DNA from: Planosporangium spinosum
GTDB lineage: Bacteria > Actinomycetota > Actinomycetes > Mycobacteriales > Micromonosporaceae
NCBI RefSeq assembly: GCF_049999945.1
Contig: NZ_JBLYUB010000027.1
Span: 1 to 64,000, forward strand
Length of the DNA stretch: 64,000 bases
Direction of reading: 5' to 3'
This document shows, piece by piece, positions 33,285 to 42,138 of this stretch. The position numbers and the translations under genes were made by a program. The notes under the pieces were generated by a model. It was not told the origin of the DNA. It made no database searches and worked only from the letters and a program-made list of their open reading frames with translations. Every line of letters starts with the position of its first letter. The first letter of the stretch is position 1.

Positions 33285-34589
33285 GTGACGAACGCGAACC
33301 TGTTTCGCATCGGCGCCCCGGCGACTACCGTTTGCCACGTGCCAGCCGCCCCCGCACCAGACGCCGGCTCCACCCCCGCCGCCCCGTCCGGCCGGTCCGC
33401 GGCGCGCGCCCGGTACGACGCCGCGACCGCCCACCTCGACCCCCCGTTCGCGCTGGTAGACCTGGACGCGTTCGACGCCAACGCCACGGCGCTGGGCGCC
33501 CTCGCCGCCGGCAAGCCGGTACGGGTGGCCAGCAAGTCGGTGCGCTGCCGGGACCTGCTGCGCCGGGTACTGCGCCCGGGCACGTTCGCCGGCGTCATGG
33601 CGTACACGCTGGCCGAGGCGCTCTGGCTGGTCGAGACCGGGATCACCGGCGACGCCCTGGTCGCGTACCCGACGGTCGACCGCGCCGCCCTCGCGAAGCT
33701 CGCCGCCGACCCTGCCGCGGCGGCGGCCGTCACCCTCATGGTCGACGACGTCGCCCAGCTCGACCTCGTCGACGCGGTCGCCCCGCCCACCCGCCGGGAG
33801 ACCGTACGCGTCTGCCTCGACCTCGACGCCTCCTGGCGCCCGCTGCCCGGCGCCCACCTGGGCGTACGCCGCTCCCCGGTGCACTCGCCGGAAGCCGCGG
33901 CGGCCCTCGCGGCGGCCGTCACCGCCCGCCGGGGCTTCCGGCTGGTCGGGCTGATGTGCTACGAGGCGCAGATCGCCGGCCTGGGCGACGCGCCGCCCGG
34001 ACGCCCGGTACGCGGCGCGCTGATCCGCGCGGTCCAGGCCCGCTCCCGGACCGAACTGCTGGCCCGGCGCGCCGCCGCGGTCGCCGCCGTCCGGGCCCAC
34101 GCCGATCTGGAGTTCGTCAACGGCGGGGGTACCGGAAGCGTCGCCGCCACCGCCGCCGAAGCGGCCGTGACCGAGGTGACCGCCGGCTCGGGACTGTACG
34201 GGCCCACCCTCTTCGACGCCTACCGCACGTGGCGGCCCCGGCCGGCGGCGTTCTTCGCGCTGCCGGTGGTCCGCAAACCGACCCCCCGCACCGCGACGGT
34301 CCTCGGCGGCGGCTGGGTGGCGTCCGGCGAGGCGCACCCGAGCCGGCTGCCGACGCCGTGGTTACCCGCCGGGTTGCGTCTGATCCCGGCCGAAGGGGCC
34401 GGCGAGGTGCAGACCCCACTGGTCGGCCCGGGCGCGGCCGGTCTCGCCGTGGGCGACCGGGTGTGGTTCCGCCACGCCAAGGCCGGTGAGCTGTGCGAAC
34501 ACGTTGACGTTCTGCACCTGCTGGCCGGCGGATCGGTCACCGAGGTGGTGCCGACCTACCGGGGTGAGGGCAGGTCGTTCCTCGGCTAG
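33285..34589 (+). CDS. PLP-dependent amino acid deaminase/aldolase-like
   Basis: 434 residues with the alanine-racemase N-terminal TIM barrel (ALVDLDAFDANATAL; VASKSVRCRDLL carrying the PLP lysine; GFRLVGLMCYEAQIAG; EFVNGGGTGS phosphate loop; AGSGLYGP) and a D-serine dehydratase/D-threonine aldolase-like C-terminal beta domain. Acts on a D-hydroxy amino acid or a related amine; specificity unclear. GTG 33285 or the GTG at 33339 could be the start; the first is not preceded by a clear ribosome-binding site. Divergent from tmk. Confidence 0.75.
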   Translation: MTNANLFRIGAPATTVCHVPAAPAPDAGSTPAAPSGRSAARARYDAATAHLDPPFALVDLDAFDANATALGALAAGKPVRVASKSVRCRDLLRRVLRPGTFAGVMAYTLAEALWLVETGITGDALVAYPTVDRAALAKLAADPAAAAAVTLMVDDVAQLDLVDAVAPPTRRETVRVCLDLDASWRPLPGAHLGVRRSPVHSPEAAAALAAAVTARRGFRLVGLMCYEAQIAGLGDAPPGRPVRGALIRAVQARSRTELLARRAAAVAAVRAHADLEFVNGGGTGSVAATAAEAAVTEVTAGSGLYGPTLFDAYRTWRPRPAAFFALPVVRKPTPRTATVLGGGWVASGEAHPSRLPTPWLPAGLRLIPAEGAGEVQTPLVGPGAAGLAVGDRVWFRHAKAGELCEHVDVLHLLAGGSVTEVVPTYRGEGRSFLG

Positions 34590-34605
34590 TCCGTACCGTG
34601 AGCGG

Positions 34606-35601
34606 GTGCGATGGCGCGAGGCGATGCAGCAGAGCCTGTACGGACCCGGCGGATTCTTCACCGGCCCCGGCCCCGGTCCGGCCGGGCACTTCCGCACCAG
34701 CGCCCACGCCTCCCCGGCGTTCGCCGACGCGGTCGCCACCCTCGTCGGGCGCGCCGACACCGCGCTCGGCCACCCCGACCGGCTCGACCTCGTCGACGTC
34801 GGCGGGGGCCGCGGCGAGCTGGTGACGGCCGTGCTGTCCGCGCTGCCCGACGAGGTCGCGGCGCGGGTCCGGCCGACCGTGGTCGAGCTGGCCCCGCGCC
34901 CGTCCGAGCTGGACGCACGCGTCGGGTGGCTCGCCGTACTGCCCGACGACCTGGTCGGGGTCGTCGTGGCCACCGAGTGGCTGGACAACGTACCGCTGGA
35001 CGTGGTGGAGGTCGACGACGTCGGCCAGGTGCGGTACGTCCTCGTCGACCCGGACGGACAGGAGCGGCTCGGCCCGATGGTCGAACCGGCCGACGCGGCG
35101 TGGCTGGCCCGCTGGTGGCCGGTCGAGGAGACCCCGCCGGGCACCCGGGCCGAGGTCGGCGCCCCCCGGGACGCCGCCTGGGAGCAGGCGGTCCGCGCGG
35201 TCCACCGCGGCTTCGCCCTCGCCGTCGACTACGGCCACCTCAGCGGGGCCCGGCCGGCCTTCGGCACGCTCACCGGCTTCCGCGCCGGCCGCCAGGTCCT
35301 GCCGGTACCCGACCGCACCCGGGACCTGACCGCCCATGTCGCCTTCGACTCGGTCGCGGCGGCGGGCGCCGCGGCCGCCGGCGTACCCCCGCGGCTGTCC
35401 AGCCAGCGCGACTCGCTGCGCGCGCTCGGGGTCGGCGGTGACCGGCCGCCCCTGGCGCTGGCCCACACCGACCCGCAGGCCTACCTGCGGGCCCTCGCCG
35501 AGGCCAGTGTCGGCGCGGAGCTGACCGACCCGGCCGGCCTGGGCGGCCACTACTGGCTGCTGCAACCGGTCGGCCTGAGCGTCGAGGCACTGATTCGTTG
35601 A
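34606..35601 (+). CDS. MidA/NDUFAF7-type SAM methyltransferase
   Basis: 331 residues. YGPGGFFTGPGPGPAGHFRTS at the N terminus is the family opening, DVGGGRGELVTAVL is motif I, VATEWLDNVPLDVVEV the catalytic-region motif, ALAVDYGHL the later strand. The family (DUF185/MidA) includes mitochondrial NDUFAF7, a protein arginine methyltransferase acting on the NuoD homologue NDUFS2. Here it directly precedes a NuoD homologue by 30 bp on the same strand, which supports a conserved pairing. GTG 34606 start; no strong ribosome-binding site. Confidence 0.8.
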   Translation: MRWREAMQQSLYGPGGFFTGPGPGPAGHFRTSAHASPAFADAVATLVGRADTALGHPDRLDLVDVGGGRGELVTAVLSALPDEVAARVRPTVVELAPRPSELDARVGWLAVLPDDLVGVVVATEWLDNVPLDVVEVDDVGQVRYVLVDPDGQERLGPMVEPADAAWLARWWPVEETPPGTRAEVGAPRDAAWEQAVRAVHRGFALAVDYGHLSGARPAFGTLTGFRAGRQVLPVPDRTRDLTAHVAFDSVAAAGAAAAGVPPRLSSQRDSLRALGVGGDRPPLALAHTDPQAYLRALAEASVGAELTDPAGLGGHYWLLQPVGLSVEALIR

Positions 35602-35631
35602 GTCGATGACCACCGTGGGACGATTCAAGAC

Positions 35632-36768
35632 GTGACGCGCGAGCTGACCATCGGCACCGGCGCCGGCCTTGAGACCACCGACATGGTGCTCAACATCGGC
35701 CCCCAGCATCCGTCCACCCACGGCGTGCTGCGGCTCAAGCTCGTCCTCGACGGCGAGCGGGTCGTCTCCTGCGAGCCGGTCGTCGGGTACATGCACCGCG
35801 GCGCGGAGAAGCTGTTCGAGGCGCGCGACTACCGCCAGATCATCGTGCTGGCCAACCGGCACGACTGGCTGTCGGCGTTCAACAACGAACTCGGCGTGGT
35901 GCTCGCCGTCGAACGGCTGATGGGGCTGGAGGTGCCCGAGCGCGCGGTCTGGCTGCGCACCGCGCTCGCCGAGCTGAACCGGGTGCTCAACCACCTGATG
36001 TTCCTCGGCTCGTACCCGCTGGAGATCGGGGCGATCACGCCGATGTTCTACGCGTTCCGCGAGCGCGAGACGCTCCAGGCGGTCATGGAGGAGGCCTCCG
36101 GCGGCCGGATGCACTACATGTTCAACCGGGTCGGTGGGCTCAAGGAGGAGGTACCGGCCGGCTGGACCACGCGGGCCCGGCTCGCCATCGACGAGGTCCG
36201 TCGGCGCCTGCCCGACCTGGACAACCTGATCCGGCACAACGACATCTTCCTGGCCCGTACCTCCGGTGTCGGCGTGCTGACCGCGGCAGAGGCGGCCGCG
36301 TTCGGCGCGTCGGGACCGGTCGCGCGCGCCTCCGGCCTCGACTTCGACCTGCGCCGCGACGAGCCCTACCTCGCGTACGAGCAGCTCGACGTCCCCGTCG
36401 TCACCCGTACCGCCGGCGACTGCCACGCCCGGTTCGAGTGCATGCTCGACCAGGTGTACGTATCGCTGGACCTGGCGCAGGCCTGCCTGGACCGGGTCGA
36501 CCGGATCAGCGGGCCGGTCAACACCCGGCTACCGAAGGTCGTCAAGGCGCCGGAGGGGCACACGTACGCGTGGACCGAGAACCCGCTCGGCATCAACGGC
36601 TACTACCTGGTGTCGCGGGGCGAGCGGACACCGTGGCGGCTGAAGCTGCGCACCGCCTCGTACGCGAACGTACAGGCCCTGACCACGCTGCTGCCCGGCT
36701 GCCTGGTGCCGGACCTGATCGCGATCCTAGGGTCGATGTTCTTCGTCGTCGGCGACATCGACAAGTAG
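35632..36768 (+). CDS. NuoD-like NADH dehydrogenase 49 kDa subunit
   Basis: 378 residues, family length about 380-440. NIGPQHPSTHGVLRL opens the fold, GYMHRGAEKLFE includes Arg56, the position corresponding to the methylated arginine of human NDUFS2, and MTPMFY-like GAITPMFYAFRERE and NGYYLVSRGERTPWRLKLR follow; the end DLIAILGSMFFVVGDIDK is standard. It is an orphan: no other nuo subunit is adjacent, so it is a second copy or part of an alternative complex. Probably acts peripherally on the inner membrane face. GTG start. Confidence 0.88.
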   Translation: MTRELTIGTGAGLETTDMVLNIGPQHPSTHGVLRLKLVLDGERVVSCEPVVGYMHRGAEKLFEARDYRQIIVLANRHDWLSAFNNELGVVLAVERLMGLEVPERAVWLRTALAELNRVLNHLMFLGSYPLEIGAITPMFYAFRERETLQAVMEEASGGRMHYMFNRVGGLKEEVPAGWTTRARLAIDEVRRRLPDLDNLIRHNDIFLARTSGVGVLTAAEAAAFGASGPVARASGLDFDLRRDEPYLAYEQLDVPVVTRTAGDCHARFECMLDQVYVSLDLAQACLDRVDRISGPVNTRLPKVVKAPEGHTYAWTENPLGINGYYLVSRGERTPWRLKLRTASYANVQALTTLLPGCLVPDLIAILGSMFFVVGDIDK

Positions 36769-36774
36769 CGGCGC

Positions 36775-38235
36775 CTACCCCCAGCGTTCCTGGCCGGTGT
36801 CGTAGCCGGTGGAGCGGGCCCGGGCCGAGCGGGCCGGGGACGGCTCCTCGGCGCGACCACCCCAGCCGTACCCACCGCTGTCGTCCGGCGCGGACCGCCG
36901 GCTGCGCTCCGCGACCGGCTCCGGGGCGGCAGCGTCCCAGCCCCGCATCCAAGCCGACGCGCTCGGCTCCGACGATGTGGCCGGCAACGCGGGCTGCCCG
37001 CCGCGCCGGCCCCGGTGCGGGTCGCCCCAACCACCGGCCGCCGCGCCACCCGGTTCCGACCAGAACCCGTCCGGCGGCGCCGAACGGTCCCGGCTCCACT
37101 CGCCGGAGTCCCGACCCCGGTCCCACTCGCCGGAGTCCCGATCCCGGTCCCACTGGCCCGGCTCGGACCGGCGGGCGTCCTCGCGCCGGACGGCCGCCCA
37201 GCGGTCCTCGATGCGCAGTTCGGTGCCGGACCCGTCGGCGTGCAGCGCGGCGCGCCGCTCGCCCACCCGCAACTCCCGGCCCCGGTCGTCGCTTCGTACG
37301 CTGGCCCACCGGTCGCCGGCCTGCACGCCGCTGATCCGCCCCGAGGAGTCGTCGGGCTCGGCGTGCCGCCGGCCGTTGCGGACCTCACCGCTCCAGCTCT
37401 CCGCGCCCGGCCGGTCGTCGCCGTACCGGGGATCGCCGTACCGGGGGTCGCCGTAGCGTGGCTCCTCATGGTGGTCGGCCCGCCGGTCGTCGGCGACGCG
37501 CTCGCGCATCATGCGCTCGCTCCAGGGCTCGCCACCGGACCGCGCGTCGCCGCCGCGCGCCGGGCCGCCGTGCTCGGGGCGCCGCTGGGCCGGCACGACC
37601 GGCGGCTCGGGAGCCCGCCCGCCGTACACGGTGCCACCGGCTGGGCCGCGGTCGTTCTGGTCGACGATCGTCTGCCGGGTGGTGACCTTGACGGTCTCGG
37701 TGTGCCGGACCACGCCGTGCGGCGCGACCACGGGGTGCGGCGGCACGACGGCGTGGTGCGGCAGCACGCCGGGGGCGGGCGCCATCGGCGGGGGCGGCGG
37801 GGCCGCGGCCGGCGAGACGGGCTGCGCCGGCACGCCGCCGCGCTCCACCCGTACCCGCAGGTTCTCCACCTCGCCGCGCAGCGAGTCGACGGACTCCTGG
37901 AGGGTGACCACCCGCTCGCCGAACGCCTTGTGCGTGGCGCGCGCGGCGGTCGTGATGTCCTCGCGCACGTCGTCGCGGAGCTGGTCCAGCTCGTCGAAGA
38001 CCATGTCCTCGATCTGCTCGCGCATCGCCTCCGGGTCGCGGCGCAGCACCATCGAGGCGCCGATCAGCCCCACCGCGACGACCGCGAGCAGCACGGCGAT
38101 GCGCACGAGACCGGTGCGGTCCCCACCGAAGACGACCAGCAGCGCGGCAACCGGGGCCAGTCCCACGCCGGACCACAACAGACCCGGTGCCAGGGGTAGC
38201 CCGGCTCGTTCTTGCTGAGTTTCGGCAGCCGGCAT
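36775..38235 (-). CDS. Two-helix membrane protein with long low-complexity tail
   Basis: 486 residues. Two transmembrane helices (about 12-35 and 42-62) are followed by a coiled coil (residues about 75-130: EQIEDMVFDELDQLRDDV..LQESVDSLRGEVENLRVRV), then about 350 residues of Pro-, Arg- and Asp-rich disordered sequence with repeats (RYGDP three times; DRDSGEW twice). Unknown family. The convergent NuoD-like gene ends 6 bp away. The charged tail could recruit cytoplasmic partners; this is inference. Confidence 0.75.
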   Translation of the reverse strand: MPAAETQQERAGLPLAPGLLWSGVGLAPVAALLVVFGGDRTGLVRIAVLLAVVAVGLIGASMVLRRDPEAMREQIEDMVFDELDQLRDDVREDITTAARATHKAFGERVVTLQESVDSLRGEVENLRVRVERGGVPAQPVSPAAAPPPPPMAPAPGVLPHHAVVPPHPVVAPHGVVRHTETVKVTTRQTIVDQNDRGPAGGTVYGGRAPEPPVVPAQRRPEHGGPARGGDARSGGEPWSERMMRERVADDRRADHHEEPRYGDPRYGDPRYGDDRPGAESWSGEVRNGRRHAEPDDSSGRISGVQAGDRWASVRSDDRGRELRVGERRAALHADGSGTELRIEDRWAAVRREDARRSEPGQWDRDRDSGEWDRGRDSGEWSRDRSAPPDGFWSEPGGAAAGGWGDPHRGRRGGQPALPATSSEPSASAWMRGWDAAAPEPVAERSRRSAPDDSGGYGWGGRAEEPSPARSARARSTGYDTGQERWG

Positions 38236-38323
38236 GGCTGTAGACCATACTCAAGAGTGGGCCTACGCGAAATGGCCTGAAGTGATCAACCTCATGTGGT
38301 AAAGGGACGTTCGCAGCCTCGGC

Positions 38324-38371
38324 CGAAAGGGGGCCGTCGGGTACGGATCCGTACCCGACGGCCCCCTTTCG
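38324..38371 (-). terminator. 48 bp perfect palindrome
   Basis: Every base of 38324-38371 pairs with its mirror, giving 22 bp arms around GATC, with runs of A/G and C/T at the ends. It lies 25 bp after the binding-protein stop on the minus strand, so it is most simply that gene's rho-independent terminator; it also precedes the downstream gene. Confidence 0.7.
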
Positions 38372-38396
38372 CTACGGAAACCGTGGCGCCCGGTCG

Positions 38397-39398
38397 TCAG
38401 TCGGTCGCGAACGCCGCGTCGGACGACAGCACCAGTCCGATCGATACGGTGCCGCCGGTCAGCGCGGTCTTGGTCTGCGGACCGCCGGCGTCCAGGCTGG
38501 CGAAGCGACCGAACTGAACCTTGTAGACCTGCTCCAGGCCCTGCTGGCAGAGCGGCCGCTGCGGGCACTCCGGCGGGCCACCCAGGACGGTCGCCTTGCC
38601 CGAGCACGTGGCGGCGAAGTCGGACAGCGTCTTGACCTTGTACTTGTCGGCGAACGCGGAGGTGACGGCGAAGGCGTTCTGGTCGGCGGCCTGGGCCGGC
38701 TTACCGAACGCCAGCCCCGCCCGGGAGCCCAGCCCCTTCAGCGCGGTGACCGTCTTGTCGAGGTCGCCGGAGGCCAGCTGGTCGGCCGACCCGCCGTTGA
38801 CCTTCTTGTTGAGGAACTCGGTCAGCGTGCCGGTGTACTCCGGCACCACCTGGATGTCCCCCTTCTCCAGCGACGGCTCGTACAGCTCACGGTTGCCGAT
38901 CTGCTGGACGGTCGCCTGGTAGCCGGCGGCCTCCAGGGCGATGCGGTACAGCTCGCCGAGCGTCTGGTTCTCATTGAAGTTGGCCGTGCCGACGGTGATC
39001 TGGCCGCTGCCGCCCTTGGCGATGCCGTCGGTGAGTTTCTTGCTCGCCGCGAACTCCTCGGCCGCCACCTTCGCGGTCTTGCGGTCGATGTCGGTCGCCT
39101 TGTTGAGGGCGGCCAGCTCGGCCGGCCCGACCGCCGTGGAGACCTTGTCGAGCGCCGCGATCAGCGCGGGGCTGGCCGCCTTGGCGTTGACGGCGGGGAT
39201 CACGTTGTCGGCGACCTGCCACTTCTTGTCGTCGGTCAGCATGACCAGCTGCTGCCCGGCGACGGGTGCGCAGCCGGCGCCCTGTACGTCCTGGGCCGCC
39301 CTGGTGCCCGACGAGCCGGCCTTGCCGCAACCGGCGACGAGACCGACCGCGGCCACTCCGACCGCGATGCCCAGCGCGGCGCGCATGACGGTATGCAT
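38397..39398 (-). CDS. Glycine betaine-type ABC binding lipoprotein, permuted
   Basis: 333 residues; lipobox VAGC at Cys24. OpuAC-type binding protein with a circularly permuted order: the segment normally at the C terminus (LVMLTDDKKWQVADNVIPAV..EEF) occupies residues 51-120, and the normal N-terminal lobe (ITVGTANFNENQTLGEL, IQVVPEYTGTLTEFL) starts only at about 134. The protein ends with VSIGLVLSSDAAFATD, where a standard protein would continue into the moved segment. Partner of the two permeases and ATPase to the right, but separated from them by a terminator-like hairpin and a 328 bp gap. ATG 39398. Confidence 0.85.
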   Translation of the reverse strand: MHTVMRAALGIAVGVAAVGLVAGCGKAGSSGTRAAQDVQGAGCAPVAGQQLVMLTDDKKWQVADNVIPAVNAKAASPALIAALDKVSTAVGPAELAALNKATDIDRKTAKVAAEEFAASKKLTDGIAKGGSGQITVGTANFNENQTLGELYRIALEAAGYQATVQQIGNRELYEPSLEKGDIQVVPEYTGTLTEFLNKKVNGGSADQLASGDLDKTVTALKGLGSRAGLAFGKPAQAADQNAFAVTSAFADKYKVKTLSDFAATCSGKATVLGGPPECPQRPLCQQGLEQVYKVQFGRFASLDAGGPQTKTALTGGTVSIGLVLSSDAAFATD

Positions 39399-39529
39399 AT
39401 GGTGAAGCCCGCCTTCCGTGTCCCGGCTCGACCCGTCGGCCGGCCGCGTGTCCGACGAGCGGAACATCTGTCGGCCGCCCGTGCGACCAAGACAACCCGC
39501 TTCCGACCGTCGCGGCAAGTTCAAAGGTC

Positions 39530-39555
39530 CGTTAGGTGGTATTGGCCACCTAACG
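39530..39555 (-). promoter_or_regulatory. 10 bp inverted repeat upstream of the binding protein
   Basis: Exact arms CGTTAGGTGG/CCACCTAACG around TATTGG, 130 bp before the binding-protein start. A regulator site or transcript hairpin; with the terminator further upstream it suggests the binding protein has its own control. Confidence 0.5.
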
Positions 39556-39656
39556 CTTCGGCAACGACCGTGCGACATGCGTCGTGGCCCGCCGCGGACG
39601 CGCCGTGACCGCCCCGTCAACGGGACACGACCGCCCTCCCGCGGCCACGACCGCCC

Positions 39657-39687
39657 GCCACCTGCCTGTCGGCCGCGGGCAGGTGGC
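39657..39687 (-). terminator. Terminator hairpin after the second permease
   Basis: Perfect 10 bp arms GCCACCTGCC/GGCAGGTGGC with an 11 nt loop, 40 bp after the permease stop on the minus strand. No clear U tract. The rest of the 39399-39726 gap holds only the 39530 repeat. Confidence 0.5.
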
Positions 39688-39726
39688 CGTCGACCGCGTT
39701 CAGGGCCCATCGATCCATTCAGTGGG

Positions 39727-40398
39727 TCATGCCCGCCCCTTCGGGGTCACCAGCCGCTGCACCCCGGCCAGGAGAATCTCGGCCAGCAGCGCCAGCCCGG
39801 CGATGAGCAGCCCGCCGGCGAGGATCTGGCCGCCGCCGGCCGCGATGCCGAGCCCGAAGCCGGCTGAGACGATCATGCCCAGCCCGCCGCCGTTGACGAA
39901 CGCGGCCAGCGCGGCGGTCGCGATCACCTGGACCGTGGCGGTACGCAGGCCCGCCGCCAGGTACGGCAGCGCGAGCGGCAGCTCCACGCCGCGCAGCAGC
40001 TGCCACCGCGACAGACCCATCCCGCGGGCCGCGTCGCGCACCTCCGGGTCGACCTCCCGCACCCCGGTGTACGCGGTGGCCAGCAGCGGCGGGATGGCGA
40101 ACACCGCGAGGGCCAGGATGACCGGCCGGGCACCGAAGCCGACGCCGGCCAGCGGCAGGATCGTCAGCAGCGCCACGACCGGGATCGCCTGGGTCGCGTT
40201 CGACAGCAGGACGACCAGGCCGCCGCCGCGGCCGCGGCGGCCGAGCGCGACGCCGACCGGCCAGGCGACCAGGCAGGCCAGCAGCACCGCGCCCCCGGAC
40301 AGGCGCAGGTGCTCGCCCAGCCGGGGCAGGATGCCGTCGGGATTGGTCCAGTTCAACGGGTCGTTGAGCCAGGTGACCAACTGGTCGAAGCTGTTCAC
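39727..40398 (-). CDS. OpuC/ProW-type ABC permease
   Basis: 223 residues, six hydrophobic segments with the BPD_transp_1 loop (EVDPEVRDAARGMGLSRWQLLRGVELPLALPYL). This matches glycine betaine/carnitine/choline permeases (OpuCB/OpuCD). Its start lies 64 bp beyond the partner permease stop; the gap is a short tandem repeat. It forms the channel with the 40463 permease and the ATPase at 41146. Confidence 0.88.
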   Translation of the reverse strand: MNSFDQLVTWLNDPLNWTNPDGILPRLGEHLRLSGGAVLLACLVAWPVGVALGRRGRGGGLVVLLSNATQAIPVVALLTILPLAGVGFGARPVILALAVFAIPPLLATAYTGVREVDPEVRDAARGMGLSRWQLLRGVELPLALPYLAAGLRTATVQVIATAALAAFVNGGGLGMIVSAGFGLGIAAGGGQILAGGLLIAGLALLAEILLAGVQRLVTPKGRA

Positions 40399-40413
40399 GC
40401 CCGGTCCCCCCGC

Positions 40414-40467
40414 CTCACGCCCGGTCCGCCTGGCCGGCTCACGCCCGGTCCACCTGGCCGGCTCACG
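40414..40467 (-). repeat. 24 bp tandem repeat between the permease genes
   Basis: Two units of CTCACGCCCGGTCC-type sequence (40414-40437, 40438-40461), with a degenerate extra copy on each side. Fills the gap between the two permease genes. Confidence 0.6.
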
Positions 40468-41143
40468 CTGACCTCCGACGCCGCCACGGGGTCAGCATCC
40501 GGCCCACCCCGACCAGAAGCAGGTCCAGCACGACGGCCAGCGCGACACAGAGCACGGCACCGGTGGCGATCTCGGCCTTGTAGTAGTTGTTGCGGAACCC
40601 GCCGATGATCAACTGGCCGAGGCCGCCCCTGCCCACGAGTACGCCCACGGTCACCAGCGCCACCGTCGACACGGTCGCCAGCCGCACCCCGGTCAGCAGG
40701 CCCGGCAGCGCCAGCGGCAGCTCCACCCGCAGCAGCCGGCGCAGCCGCCCGTACCCCATCGCCGAGGCCGCCTCCTTGACGTCGGCCGGCACCTGGGACA
40801 GGCCGGTCAGGGTACTTCGGATCACCATCAGCAGCGCGTACGCCACCAGGCCGGTGAGTGGGGTACGCCGGCCGGTGCCCAGGAACGGGGCGAGGAAGGC
40901 GAACAGGGCCAGCGACGGGATGGTGTACAGCACGCCGGCGGATGCCAGAATCGGGCCGGTGAGCGGCCGTACCCAGTACGCCAGCACCGCCAGGGGCACG
41001 CCGACCAGCACGGCCAGCGCGACCGCCTCGACCGTGAACGACAGGTGTTCCAGCGTCTGGGTCCGGATAGTGTCGGCGTTCATACGCAGGTACGCCCACG
41101 AGAACCACGGGTTGGCCGCAGCGGACTGGGCGAGGAAGGACAT
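40463..41143 (-). CDS. OpuC/ProW-type ABC permease
   Basis: 226 residues, six predicted helices; EAA-type loop QVPADVKEAASAMGYGRLRRLLRVELPLALPGLL. Closely related to the 39727 gene product, so the importer has a heteromeric permease pair. ATG 41143 is only two bases from the divergent ATPase start and has no Shine-Dalgarno; leaderless translation or a later start are possible, though the family usually keeps this N terminus. Confidence 0.85.
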   Translation of the reverse strand: MSFLAQSAAANPWFSWAYLRMNADTIRTQTLEHLSFTVEAVALAVLVGVPLAVLAYWVRPLTGPILASAGVLYTIPSLALFAFLAPFLGTGRRTPLTGLVAYALLMVIRSTLTGLSQVPADVKEAASAMGYGRLRRLLRVELPLALPGLLTGVRLATVSTVALVTVGVLVGRGGLGQLIIGGFRNNYYKAEIATGAVLCVALAVVLDLLLVGVGRMLTPWRRRRSA

Positions 41144-41145
41144 GA

Positions 41146-42138
41146 GTGGACGGTACCCGGCAGACCAATAGCGCCGCGCCTATCCGGTTCGAGTCGGTGG
41201 GCAAGCGGTACGCCGACGGCACGGTCGCGGTGGAGGACCTGACCCTCGACCTCGCGGCCGGCGAGCTGACCGTTCTGATCGGCCCCTCCGGCTGCGGCAA
41301 GTCGACCGTGCTGCGCATGGTCAACCGGCTCGTCGAGCCGACCTCGGGCCGGGTGCTGCTCGACGGCGCGGACGTGGCCTCCGCCGACCCGGTCGACCTG
41401 CGGCGGCGGATCGGCTACGTCATCCAGCACGTCGGGCTGTTCCCGCACCAGAGCGTGCGCGCCAACGTCGGTACCGTGCCGAAGCTGCTCGGCTGGTCGA
41501 GGGCTCGGATCGACGAGCGCACCGACGAGCTGCTCGAACTCGTCGGGCTCGACCCCGCACAGTTCGGCTCCCGGTACCCGCACGAGCTCTCCGGCGGGCA
41601 GCGCCAACGGGTCGGGGTGGCCCGGGCGCTGGCCGCGGACCCGGTCGTGCTGCTCATGGACGAGCCGTTCTCGGCGGTCGACCCGATCGTGCGGACCCGG
41701 CTGCAGGACGAGTTCCGGCGGCTGCAGGAGACCGTGCGCAAGACGATCCTGCTGGTCACCCACGACCTGGACGAGGCCGTCCGGCTCGGCGACCGGATCG
41801 CGGTGCTGGCCCAGGGCGGCCGGCTCCAGCAGTACGACCGGCCGGCGGCGCTGCTGGCCGCGCCGGCCAACGAGTTCGTCCGGGAGTTCGTCGGCAGCGA
41901 CCGGACCATCAAGCGGCTGGGCGTGACCCCGATCCCGCGTGACGCCCTGCGGCCACTGCCGGCCCCGGACGGCGCCGGCAGCTCCCCGGACGTGCCGGTC
42001 GGCGGCACCCTCCGGGACGCGCTGTCGGCGCTGCTGGCCTCGCGTACCGGCTGGGTCGTCGTGCGCGACGGCACCGAGCCGCTGGGGATCCTGACACCGG
42101 ACGACATCCACCGGGCACTGCATCGGGCCGACGCCTGA
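41146..42138 (+). CDS. OpuCA/ProV-type ABC ATPase
   Basis: 330 residues. Walker A GPSGCGKST at about 46, YVIQHVGLFPHQSV Q-loop, LSGGQRQRV signature, VLLMDEPFSAVDP Walker B, VTHDLDEA switch, then a single partial CBS-like region at the C terminus (ASRTGWVVVRDGTEPLGILT). It powers the divergently encoded permeases. GTG 41146 has AGGAAGGA within the permease coding start. The stop codon lies inside the arm of its terminator. Confidence 0.9.
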   Translation: MDGTRQTNSAAPIRFESVGKRYADGTVAVEDLTLDLAAGELTVLIGPSGCGKSTVLRMVNRLVEPTSGRVLLDGADVASADPVDLRRRIGYVIQHVGLFPHQSVRANVGTVPKLLGWSRARIDERTDELLELVGLDPAQFGSRYPHELSGGQRQRVGVARALAADPVVLLMDEPFSAVDPIVRTRLQDEFRRLQETVRKTILLVTHDLDEAVRLGDRIAVLAQGGRLQQYDRPAALLAAPANEFVREFVGSDRTIKRLGVTPIPRDALRPLPAPDGAGSSPDVPVGGTLRDALSALLASRTGWVVVRDGTEPLGILTPDDIHRALHRADA

